From: Lophius americanus | Lineage: Eukaryota; Chordata; Actinopteri; Lophiiformes; Lophiidae | DNA length: 64,000 bases | Assembly: GCA_037951165.1 (NCBI GenBank) | Contig: JBBDHG010000133.1 | Location: forward strand, 4,082,501 to 4,146,500 | Reading direction: 5' to 3' | In this document: in pieces, positions 19,919 through 32,900 of the stretch | Position numbering within the stretch: the stretch's first letter is position 1 | How the letters are laid out: every line of letters starts with the position of its first letter | Position numbers and translations under genes: made by a program | Notes under the pieces: model-generated | What the model saw: only the letters and a program-made list of their open reading frames with translations | The model's database searches: none | Told to the model about the DNA's origin: nothing

Positions 19919-20921
19919 GTGAGTCTGAGTGAGTGAACTTTTTTCATTTTTACTAATTTCATCCAGGATGTTTTCTATTGTTGATTGGCACCAGGAATCC
20001 ACACCAGCGTGGCTTTGGTGTCTGCTGCCTGACTGCTAGCTTACATCGCAGTTACTCTAAAGGATGCTATAAGTTAGCTGTGCGGCTAGCCTTAGTTGGC
20101 TAGCGTCTATTGTGATGATTTAGCTAAATAACCTTGGAACAAGAGTGGGGTGTTATTTATGTGATGCTTCGCGACAAGCCAAACAGCCCGTGTTTCACCT
20201 TGATGACTGGAACCCATAACCAAGGGTAAAGGATAGTGTTGTAAGCAAAACCGACTAGCATCGCTTTAAAGTGAAATGTTCATTGCGAAGGAAGCTAACG
20301 CCACAATGCTAGCGCCGCGCTGACTCTTCAAACGGCCTTGTTGAATAAGGAAATGATTCAACCAGATGGTTAATTTCGTATTACTTGGGTATGGAGGTGC
20401 TGAACATTGAATGGCGTTCTAACAGTACTTCAGGCCACACAGTATTTGGAATGTATTCTCGTTAATCCCACCGTCGTTGGTTGCCTGAGGCCGCCGGTGT
20501 GGCTGTGCCTGTTGGGCCGTGGGATTGAGAAGGATGTGCTCATGCTAGGAGCGCCTCATCAGCCCTAATCATCATCATCCTATAGTGTAATATCCAGATT
20601 GTCCACTATGGTTCAACGGGGCCTCGCATCTGCTTCCGCGGCAGCGACATTTTGACGGCTCTAGGAGGAATGAATGGTGCTGTCACAAGCTGCAGCTCCC
20701 AAAATAAATTAGAAGACATTTCGCGGAGGAAAGTGTAGCCATTACGTAACGCGTGCATCTTCAAAACCGCAAAATGAATGATAATGAATGTGTGATACAT
20801 AGCGAAAAGGGCACCTTAACCTTGCAGTTCAAATCATTTCCTGCAAGCCAACGTTGAATCATAAAGAAAGACAAATATGTGTATCTATTATCATTTGTTT
20901 GTTTGTCTGTTTGTTTTTTAG
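19919..20921 (+). other. baz2a: baz2a intron 1
   Basis: Starts GC-rich (continuation of the CpG-rich promoter area to about 20740), then AT-rich. It ends at gtttttag before the ATG. No other feature recognised. Confidence 0.5.
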
Positions 20922-23900
20922 ATGGAGTCGAATAATCGTTTCAACTATGGCACCCACTCCTCAGCAAACTCAGGATTGAAACGCTCCTCAGGGGAATCTC
21001 TTTATACTAACGGGTCCTCCATGAGTTTTCCTCAGCAGGGCAAGAGTGAGTTTTTTTAATGTCTTAAAAGACAACCGTCAATACAAATAGAATGAGTGTC
21101 ACGTCAGTTACTGTTGACATGTATAACAGTATTCCATTTATGTGGATTATCTGTTTTTATCACGCTGTTACATTATAAAAAAACGATAAACCGATACAGT
21201 ATGCTTACAGTACACGGAATGCAGAAAACTCTGTTATTCATATCCCTGTATACACAATGCAGCATAAGCCATGACATTATAACATGACTAGTGTGAAGTC
21301 AGAATAGCATTGATTGTGTTTTTACAATGGCACTTGTCGGAAGAGGTATATTAAAAAGTAACCGAACACTTTGTGTTGGAAACAGAAAAAAATGGGTTAG
21401 CATAACTATCTTAGCAACTTTGATGTGGGTCAAATTATAATGGCTAGATGACTGTTAAGAATATCTCCAGAACTACCAGGACTTGTTGGGGTTTCCCTTT
21501 ATGTAGTGATTGGTGCCTACCAAAATAGTCTTGCACAACTTGAGCAACTGGTGAACTGACGTCAGGGTCATTGGTTCCCATGGCTCACTGACAGGCATAG
21601 GGAGCGAGGACCAACCTGTATTTTCTGTTCCACACAAGAGCTATTGTAGTACTAATCACTGAAAAAATGAATGCCAGCTCTGATAGAAAGGTATCAAAAT
21701 ACAGTGCATCACAGAATTGTTTTGGTGGCGAAAGGGTTACTTACTCAATATTAGGCAGGTGCTTTCAATATTAACAGAAATTTAAATGTTAATATTAACA
21801 TAAATATGAGATACTCGTTATTAACCAGGCTATTTGTGTGCACATAAACGGTGACTATACATTATAGAACAAGACTTCACTTTTTCTCTTCATTCGATAA
21901 ATTAATTCCTCACTGACCTGACCTGTCTGACCTTTGTGTTAACGTGAGGAATTCAACAAGTGTTAAATTCAACAGTATTTTACTGAAGGTAAACTAAAAA
22001 TATTAAATAAATATATTCTTGTGTCAAACAGATATGAATGGCGAAATGAATGTGAATGGCGTCACTACTGTACGTGGGTCTGGTGTGCCTGGTTCCCACC
22101 CGTCAACAGCTCCTTTCCCACCACACATGAGCAACCACCACCAGAACAGCATGGGCTATGACTACATGTGGGGAGGACACACTCAGTATGGTCCCGCCAT
22201 GGGCACGTCTCCTGGGCACGGGATGCACCAGAAGCAGCCTTCAACAGGATTGGTGCAGCCTCAGTCGCAGCATCACTTCCAGGGTCAGGGACAATACCAG
22301 CTGAATGGGGGAGTCGAAGGTCCCCACCAAACCCCTGTCGCAGGCCCACCAAACATGCCTCTAGCTGGCAGCCAGTATTGGAGTAGGAGTAACCCCAGCA
22401 CACAACAGTTAAGTTATAATTCCCACAGCATGTATGGGACCTACCAGAGTCAAACACATCCTGGAATTACGTCGTCACAGCATCACCAGCAGCAGTCCTT
22501 ACAACCATCCCCCCGTCAACCTTCACAGCAACATATCCATTCCCATCGCCACCAACCCCATCAACACCAGCAGCACCAGCAACCACAGCATTATGGCATG
22601 ATGCCAAATGGGATGCCCTACTACCAGCATCCTCCCCAGCAGCAGCAACCACAACAACAGTCTCAGACCCCAAGCCAGGCTCAGATGATGTCCCCAGCTT
22701 CTCAGAGCTTTACGCCTCCACGTGGCAGCCCACAACACCACAGTTTTGGTAGGGGGGGCACAGGCAGTCCTCTCCCTGTAGGGATGCCCTCGGCAACATT
22801 GATGTCACCATCAGCCATGCAGGATAGTGGATCACCCAAGGGCCAAAGCAGGGAACGGAGTCCCCATGCTGTCAATGTGGGAATATCTTCTGTGATACAA
22901 GGTGATTGCTTTACATCTGCTGATGTGTTTGTGGAACTCTTGTCACTTTTTGGGTTGTCTCCAGTATACATAAAAAGTAACTATGTAGTTGTGTCTGGAG
23001 TTTGTTACGTCAACATTCGGACCACATTCCTGTGTTTTATCTATTTTGTCTGCTTTATGTTTCCTCCTCAAAATGCCACTAGTTAAGTGTCATTTGTAAA
23101 GTCATATGGCTTCCTTCCTCTTTGGTAATACTTGGTCTCGTCATCACAGTGAATGATTGTGTTATGACATGGCTGTCCCTGGTTTCTATCGCACTTCCAT
23201 TTCCATAACATCTGCATATAATAATACTGTTGTTTAATACTTCTTAGTTTGAAACAGCTAATTGTTAAATATTACAATACTTGCAGCTATCAAATTTGCA
23301 GTATTGCTTTTTCATTGTATTTTATGAAATTATGATGAACGGAACTTTTGAATTCATATTTGGCATGTATTGGGCACTGTGGATTCATCACGGTTTTCGT
23401 GAGAAGTCACTTTTTAAGCTTATTATATATTGACAGTTTTTTTTAATTCACTCCTCTATTTCAGGGCATCCAAGAGAGGCAGTTAAAGAGGTCGACACAA
23501 GCTTCAATGGCATGGAAAGGGTATCTGTTGCACAGAGGCTACCCACAAGTGACAGTTACCCACCCAAACCTGTGGGACCCACAAGTGATTATCCCCAGTG
23601 TTCTGATCTGCCTGCAGCTCACCATCCAGAAAAGGCCTCATCTGTCAGAGAGTCATCCATGAATACACCACCTCAGTCTGGCTCGTCTCAGCTCTCTCTA
23701 TCAACGTCTCCTGCAGCAGTGTCCGCATCTCTAATGAGGGCCTCAACACCTCCTCGGGTCTTTGCAGCTCCCGCTGCCTCAGAGTCTCCCACATCTGTCC
23801 CTGAGCTTCCTTTAGTGTCATCTCCTGATTTAGAATCGGCTCCACAAAGAATCTCAACACCTTCAAAGATGTCCTCTACGCTATCTCCAGTAGCTCCACC

Positions 23901-26900
23901 CAAACCTTCCTCATCTCCTCTAATGATGCAAGGCCTCAGGCAAGAAATACCCCCTGGTGGGTCCAAACATGTGCTAGCGGGGTCTTCTTCCTCATCTTTC
24001 TCTGTATCACCCCCAAGGTTGACGACACCTTTCACTTCAACTCTTGGTGTGTCTAGACCTACAGCAGTTTATTCAGTCCCCTCTCCCATGCTGGAGTCTG
24101 TGTCTAATCAAACCAAGTCTTCATTGCTTCCCAAAGTTTCTGGGCCTCCTACAAATCTCTCTCCTCCTGCCCTGGTGTCTGTGTCCTCTTACTCAGTTTC
24201 AACACCAATTTCATCTCTTCAAAAAATGGTTCATGGGTCCAAGCCACCTGTATTAGCATCTGTATTGCAGAACGAAAAAGCTGGCCCCCCTAAATTAATG
24301 TCTACCCCTTCATCAATGGCAAAATTCTCATCTGCTGGTGTGGCTCCACCTTTAATATCAATATCAGGACCATCATCAATGTCACTTAATTCTTATTTAT
24401 CAACATCTGCTTCTTCCACATCTGTGACAAAAACATCCACACCTAGCAGTACATCTTGTGATCCAGTGCCCACCAACCAGAGTCCGACATACACTCCTCC
24501 AGATGCTGACTTTGGTCCTTCCTCAAGCCCAGGAGAACCAGTACCACCAGTACCACCTCGAATGTTGACCTCACCCTCTTTAGTTGCCAGTGAAAGTCAC
24601 ACTGTCAAACCTATGTCCACCCTACCTCTTCTAACCACTCAAGCCTCCAGGACTGCGCCTGTGTCCACCCCTCCTGCCTTGGTATCAGTGCCTCCTGCAA
24701 TGGGTAAGTCTTCTGGAGTGAATCAAAGCTCAGAATCTGAACAGCAGCCTCAGAACATCACTCCCACCGATGACCTAAAGCAGTCGTCTGCCAAGCCAGA
24801 GCACCATTTTTATCATGAGGATAGGAAAATGTTGACAAATGAAAAAAATGGAAAACCCGAGGAACTCCCTCTGCAACTTGACTATGCCATAAGAACATCT
24901 CAGCTGATGGGAGATACTGAGACTGATACATCAGAAATGTGCTCACCAAAATCTCTCCCAGATCTTCCTGGTGAACCCCTGCAGACAGATCCTGACAATT
25001 GCTACATGCAGAGTAGTAGCATCTGTGAGTCAGAGGAGTTCATGTTTGAGCAGACTACACTCGGAAAGTCTTCACTTCTCCACAGCACAAACATAGAAGA
25101 CCTGACTGATGAAGACAGTTGTGATATGTCTTCACAATTTGATCTCCGCTCAACATTAGACACACCTTCTGGAATTGGGGCTCGCTCTGTCTTGGGAAAG
25201 TTCTCTCTTGTAGACGATAACTCGTGTGTAGATGAATCCACTCACTTTGACACGACCTCCCACGCAGAAGAGGATGCCTCCACTGCACTTGACACCAGTA
25301 GAGATGGTAGCTCTTCTCCTACAGATTCCCGAAATGACACCATGGGTTCCAATAGAGAAATACAAGATTTTGAGGCTGAGGAGACGATGGACAGGAGTCA
25401 GATCACAGGAGAATCCAGTCTGGAGTCTTCTTTTATTAACTCCTCTCAGCTGGAAGAGCCTTCTGTTGACACGAGTGAAGTGTCCAGCTCCCACTCGTTT
25501 GTGCCAACTAAGTCAGTTTGGAAAGGTAATATCTTAAAGTTCATAGAATCATGGAAACACATGACTGACTGTCTAAAATGTAGTATATATTTTGATTAGA
25601 ATATTATTCCAGCATGAACAAATCCTTTTTGAACATTATATAAAAAACTTCTGTTTGATATGTTGTAACCTTATAGTTAGGATTTCTGCCAACGATATGT
25701 CATTCTTACTTCTCAGGAACCAAGGGAGAGTGGGAGCAGGGAGGTCATGATACCCCAGACTCGGCTGGACCCATTAAGACCACAGCTCATGAGACTCCCT
25801 CAAGTTTTGAGATGAGAGATGAGAACTTCATCGCCTTCAGTACCCCAGCAGAGGTCCCTGCTGTACACCCACTCCAACCAGTAACTCATCCCATTGTGTC
25901 GGCTGTAGCAGGGCGTCTAAAAACCCCAGGGAGACCCCCAAAACCTCGAGGTATTCAACAGTCTGAATTAAAAAAATTGTTGAATAAAGAATAGTAGAGT
26001 TTGTTTAGAACCTTCTTGTCTTTTTCCCCTATATTTTTAGCTCCTGAGCTGTCCCAGCGAAAGCCTCGGGTTCGAAAACCTAAAGCAAAGCCTGTTAAAG
26101 AGGAAGATAATAAAGAAAATGGAGCCAAGGGCAGGAGGAGGAAGAAATCTTTGAAGGTGGATGTAAAAGAAGCATCTGACTTTGGTGGAGAACCTGGATC
26201 TGTCACAGGAGAGGTTGATCCCGTCACAGCCACAATTGATGCTGTTCTGGCTAATACCTCATTTATTGACACTTCAGTGGCAAAACCCAGAAAAAGGATG
26301 AAGAAGCAACATCAACAAGGACCCAAGCCAGAGGCTGAGAAGTCTACAGAGGATGGTGATGAAAATGATGATGACGGCTCCATTGCAGGTAAATATTAAT
26401 AGTATATTTCAGGGATTCACCTCATATCATGGTATTGTGTTGAGATTGGATAAAATACTTTAACATCTTAACGCTTAGTTGTACCTTTTTTTTTTGAACA
26501 GGTGAATCTAACAGACGAAAGGTTGCAACTGAGGAGCAGGTTCAGTTTCCACTGCAGCATGGGTAATGTTCCCTCATGCAGTTTTATTTATTTTATTATT
26601 ACACATTTTGTTTCCAAAAATACCTTCCTATATTATTGAAGGCATGTCGTAACAACTATATATTTTCAGCATCTGAATAGTAGGCCTTAAAATGTTTCTA
26701 ATATGTTGAGAAATCAAGCACGAGGTCTTGAACACGTTAAGATTCCAAATTTGTTACTGTTCATTAGCACAACTAAAATGCTCGATTGAATGCTTTGATA
26801 ACACTTCCGAATTTATTTTAACGACGACTCGCCTTTTTTAATGTTTTCTGTTCACAAAAATGCATTATTGTGTACGCGCAATTCTGTAAATAAGAGACTT

Positions 26901-29900
26901 CAGTATTCAATGAAATAGGTCTTAAATTCTAGCATTTTTAAAGCCATAATAAACAACATTTAATTTGCCATGCAATACAATCTAGTAAAGGACCAGTGTT
27001 GGTTAAATTAAGTCAAACATGTTATAAAGGTAAAAAAAACCCTGCAAACCGTGGCGTCGGATTGTCACAACCCAGTATCTTAGTGTTTCCATAGTTATGC
27101 AAAACACATTCAATAGAATTAACCGACAAGCAATATTTCTGATTTTGGGGGATGGCTGCTCTGTCGAAACTCTAGCTATACAGTTAATTTAGCAATTCTT
27201 CATTATTACTGTACTCTAATTTTGCAGACAGTTTTATGCATTCAGCTCGTGGCGAGCTGTTCTCATGAAATAATGTTAATAATAGCAAAGTTGTCAATAA
27301 CTAAAAATCAAATCGGCTTTCGGTGAATCTTAATGGGGTGGGTGTTTGGTGAAACAGGATAAACAGACGCGTATGATGGTTCGGCCTTTGAGCGGGATTT
27401 TAAAACTATTCATATTTTAACTTGTTTTTTGCTATGCTGAAGTATCTAAAATACTAGCTAACTAACTGGAATAATGACCTCTCTCCTCTCTAGTTGGAAA
27501 AGAGAGATTCGAGTCAAGAAAATCGAGAACCGCATGAAGGGCGAAACTTGGTATTATACACCTTGTGGAAGGAGGATGAAGCAGTTCCCAGAAATAATCA
27601 AGGTACATTTTTTGTTAGAATTTATGTTATTATGCTCTGTGGAGGCAAATACAACAGATGATGTTTCATGAGGTCAAATTGGTCTTTACAATCTATATCC
27701 TGACTTGTCCCCACATCTAAATGCTTCACTCAGTACTTGAAGAAACACACAGACAGCATGGTCACCAGGGAGCACTTCAGCTTCAGCCCCCGTATGCCCG
27801 TTGGCGACTTTTACGAAGAAAGAGAAATTTCTGAGGTGTGTAAAATTAATAAAAAGAGTAAAATTCAGACTGCACAAAGTGGTGGGATCTTAGTGTCAAA
27901 AATGTGATAAATATGCGTTTCAGGTTATGGAGTGGGTGCCCCTGGCGAATGAGGAAATTCCCTCTATGATAATGGCCATCACTGGCCGGCGAGGGCGGCC
28001 TCCAAATCCTGACAAGGAGAAGCCTCGCAGGGTTCGTGGCCTCAAAGGAGGACAGGCCCGCCGCCCTGGCAGACCTCCAAAAGCCAAGATGATTGACCTC
28101 CTTAGCAAAGTTGATGCAAAGCTCTTGAAGCGACTAGAGGCCAAGGGTAAGTGGATGAATATTGCATGTTGGTTAAATGTACAAGGAAATGCTTCTTGCA
28201 TCCTTTAAAACTTTATTTTGTCATAAGTCTTAAAACTGTGATAAGATGACTTAAAGAGGGTTGCACTGTAATTATTTGTGTTCCCTTTTTGTAGAAGCTC
28301 TCACCGAAGAGGAAAAGGAGAAACTTGCTAAAATCAAAAAGAAAATGAAGAAAAAGGTATGTGTTTCAGACTTCAGCGGTGACTTCTACCTCTCCTGCTG
28401 TGATTACTACTAGTGCTACTTGGACCGGTCCATCGCCCTAGCCCAACCTATGTGTGCAGTCCAATCATATGCATGGATGGACTGCATGACAAATGTCGCT
28501 CTCAACTATAATTATAATGTAATAACATTTGTAATGTTCCAAAGTAAGTGGAGCGGGGCACAACTGGCCCTACCGGTTTCATACTCCTTGCCGACTACTA
28601 ACAATTGTCTTTTCTTATTAGGTTTTGGATTGACCCTTAAAGTTCTGAAAAAATAAATTTATCATTAAGTTGTTTTGGTTTAGCAAATCTTTTGTCAACA
28701 AAGCCTTTGTCCAGACAAACACCCAGACGTGATATGAACATGAACATACTGTGCAGTAATATTACTATCAATTTTTTCAACCAGGGTTTCATTAAAACCA
28801 TTGTTACCAGAGCCTTACATGTGTTCACATTTAATCCTTGTTCGTTTTTGACATTCACTATTTAGGCACGCATGAAGAGGAGGGAGGATGCCAAGATTAA
28901 GAAGATGAAAGCAGAGAAAAAGAAAGCGAAGGTACAATCGGAGTACAAAATGATTCATGAGCATTTTTTTCACAGCCTCTCCCTCACCTCCACCTGTTCT
29001 CCCTGTCCGTTGTGGGATCAGCTTGAGCAAGCAGCCCAAGGTGTAGAGATAAAGGTGGAAGCAACTGACCTGGCCAGCCCACAATGCACACAGCCAGTAA
29101 CGGGGTCTGCTGCACAGCCCAAGAAGCCTGGCCGCAGGAGAACCATCAAGGTCGAAGCTGCTCCACCAGTGCAGCAGCAGACCGACGAGGAGAGGATAGC
29201 CCAGGGTAAGAGGGTGCTGGGTGCTCGGAGTAAAGCCAAGGCTCTGGCTAAAGCCCAGGCAGAGGCTGAGGCGGTAGCTCAGGCTGCTCTGGCTGCTAAG
29301 CGGGCATCAGAGAGGAGGGCTGAGGCCCAGAGACGTCTGGAGGAACGTAAGAGGCAACAGCTGATCGCAGAAGAACTTAAGAAGCCCACAGAGGACATGT
29401 GTCTCACTGACCACAAGGTGAGTTCCATGAATAAACACCTGGTTGCTTTTACAAGTGTTATTGCAGAAGACTGTTAAGGTAACCATGACATTTGAACTTG
29501 TCTCATCAGCCCCTACCAGAGCTGTCCCGGATCCCTGGTTTGGTTCTTAATGGTACAGCTTTTGCTCACTGCCTTGCTGTAGTTGAGTTCTTACATGGCT
29601 ATGGAAAGGTGATAGGTCTGAATGTACCCGAGGACATCCCCAGCCTAGCTACACTGCAAGAAGGCCTCCTTGGTCTAGGTGAAAGTGAAGGAGAGGTCCA
29701 GGACCTAGTGATTAAGCTGGTGGAGGCTGCACTCCTTGATCCAGGACTGCCATCTTATTATCAGGTTTGTGAAAGCATTTTGGAGCATTTCCTCCAGTAA
29801 CACAGGTCCTGGTAAGAAAAGTATGGTGAATAAACCATATTTTCTTTTTCGTCTCTCCATCCCAACCTTCAGTCAGTGAAGCTCCTTGGCGATAAGCTGG

Positions 29901-32900
29901 CGGACTTGCAGCTGACACGCAGCACCGTCTCTGAAGTGCTTCGCATCTTCCTGGAATCGCACGGACATGACACAGAAGTGTGCAACACATTGAGGACCAA
30001 AACGTTTCATGCTTTGCCTCCTGACACCAAGGCTGCCATCCTGGGTTTCCTGGTGGACCAGCTTAACAGCAGCAACGTTGTGACAAGGTTTAACAAGGAT
30101 TTATTTATTCTATTGGATAAATTCAAACCCAAATCTTTTGTTCCCACTTTGTTTTTCTTTATTCATTTTTGTATTTTACATATCATTTTATATTTCAGTG
30201 ATATCGACAACACAATGGAGAACATGACCACTTACAGGAAAAACAAGTGGACTATTGAGGGGAAGTTGCGCAAGTAAGCTTATGTCTTCTTCCCTTGATT
30301 GTAGAGATAGTCAATGATTGCTCTTCTTTGTAACCAAAGCTCTGAGCCATATAACATGTGGAGCTTGAGTCCCTGAACCTATTTCCCTGTTTGTAGGTTG
30401 AAGGCAGCACTGGCGCGCCGTACAGGACGCTCAGAGGAAGAACTTTGTTTTGAGGAAAGGAGGCGCAGTGCCAGAGTGGCTGAGGATGAGAACTTCAGTC
30501 TGGAGGAGAGCGGCCTAGTCTTGGAACGAGGCAACCGTCGCGGACGCAAAGAAGAGCCAAAACTCAGTGACGTAAGTTTCCATTCCAGTGTTTATTTAGT
30601 ATTTGCGGTCGATCATTCCTTTTATAATTTCCCTTTTATATTTGCCGTGACAGAATGAGAGCCCTGCTAACGCCAGCATTCCAGAACTTGAAAGGCAGAT
30701 AGATAAGCTAACCAAGGTACGTCAGGTCTGCACAATGAGCTATAAAGATTTCTGTTTCATTTACGGTATTTATTCAACTCTGCTTTTGGATCTCCACAGC
30801 GCCAAGCATTTTTCCGGAAAAAGCTGCTACAGTCGTCTCATTCCACCCGGGCCACTTTACTGGGCCAGGACCGATACCGGCGCAGATACGTGGTGCTACC
30901 TCACCTTGGAGGAGTTCTTGTCGAAGGACCAGAGGAACTGTTGAGTGAGTCTCAGAAGACACTTGACAAAGATATCCTCCGTCCCAAGCTCTTTGGGTGT
31001 CCATCTAAACTTTCCTCATGTTTTCGTCTTGCAGCTTCTGCTGATATCCTGGTCGCTGAAGTTCCCGTCTATTTCTGCAAAAAGGAGCCCAAAGTTGAGG
31101 AGAGCCCTATACTGAACATTCCCTCTCCGCCACTACCTCTCGCTCCTTCCTCTACATCCCCTGACAAGTCCCAGACCTGGTCACTAGAGGATGACCCGCT
31201 CCCTGGCACCGCATCCCTCATGAGCAGGCCAAGAGGACGAGGGCGGCCCCGAAAAATCAAACCGGAAGTAGAGCTTCACCTCCGAACAGCAAAGATTCGC
31301 CGTCGCCGACGAAGTAGCGCAAGATCGTGGGGAGAAGAAAGGCCAGGGTCACCAAACAGTTTCACACAAGATCTCACGCAGGCCGCCTTCCAGAGTTGGC
31401 TCAGCCAATCGCAGGAGGTGGTGATAAATGGCACATGCGCAACAGCAGGGGACACTCCAGAGGGTAATCGACCAGAGGAGAGTGTGAAGGACAAGGCGGA
31501 AAAACAGGGACAATGGTTCAATCTGCTCCCCAAACAACCTTGTGACGATAACTCTCTGACAGATGCCCAGATACCCACCTCACCTGGCTCACCGCCTAAA
31601 CTCCTGCCTCAGATCCCTAGTGCTCTGATGGCACTTTCTCCTCCACTCATTCAGGTATTCCCTAACAATCATAACTATAAATACATGCCACTGTTATTTA
31701 ATGAGACTTCTTGAGTGTTTTCTGTAACATTTAAATAATTAAATCTCTGCCCTCCCTTTAGTCGGACCCGATCTTGCCTTTTATGGCTCCTGCTGACCCT
31801 TTAAGTCCAACAGCAACGCAGGACTTTCCACCTACACTTCCACTTGCTGCTACTGCTGCTCCTGGCTGCACATCACCAGCACCCCCCCAGCTTCTTCCAA
31901 TTCCCATTCCTCCTATCAAACCTGCTCCCAGTACCGCTGCCAGGCCAGGTCGCAGGCGAAGGAGAGGCAGCAGAGGCAGTAGTCCAGCCCGCAGAGGGAT
32001 CCGAGGATCTGCTGCCAAGCGCCGTGGCCGACCTCCAAACTCTGTGTTTCAAGAGCTGGAGCAGCAGTACTTCACACAACTGGTGGTCAAACCCATTCCA
32101 GCATGTAAGTTGTATCTGGTTTCTTTTAAAGGCTGTTATGATTTCAAGCCGCTCAAACACATTAAAAAGAAAACATTCTAAAACGGTTCAGAGCTGATTG
32201 TTGGACTGATGGAAAGCTGACATTACTCACTTATACTTACAGCGTATCATCAGTATATTGGTATTCTTTTCATTGTGCATTGTTTCATTTCCAGCAATGG
32301 TGCGTGGTTGGTGGTGGATCAAGGATCCAGAGGATCTTTTTAACACCTTACAGGCCCTCCATCCAAGGGGCATCAGGGAAAAAGCGCTCCATAAGCATTT
32401 AGCCAAACACATGGAGAGCTTAGCTGAAATGTGCACCAAACCTGTCGAAGGTGAGTGCTGTGATCGTGATCTTAGTCGAAGCTCAGTCCCATTAATGTTT
32501 TCGACTTGACGTAATTCTTTTCTTCCTGCATGTTTCTCCTGTTGCTCTGTGTTCTCCTTACAACTTTTGATGTGTCGTTTCCCCCTAGACCCCATATTTC
32601 AGTTAAAGGTGGAAGAGAAGGAGGTGTTGATGGAGGAACTGCAGAAGCCCTGGCAAGTGCAAGAAAAGGTCATGGAGACTGATGTCAATGTGCTAAAGTG
32701 GGTGGAGGACCTGGAGCAACGTGTCATCGCTGCTGACCTCCATCTTAAGGTGAGAAATTACTTAATTTTTCATGTCAATACGGCATTGACTCAACTTGAG
32801 TTCAAGTGAGGTTCATGTGATGGGTACATAAAATGTCCCTAAAATTCTGCATTATTGCATCAAATGACCAATTACCGACCTATTTCCTTATTCTGTGGCT

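Noticed and set aside
22065..22971. Antisense frames over the baz2a Gln/His/Pro exon
   Set aside because: Shadows of a long low-complexity coding exon.
27650..27715. Possible C/D snoRNA in a baz2a intron (atgatgt ... cctgac)
   Set aside because: C box imperfect, terminal stem weak and no guide match to rRNA that I could see. Such chance matches are common in AT-rich introns.
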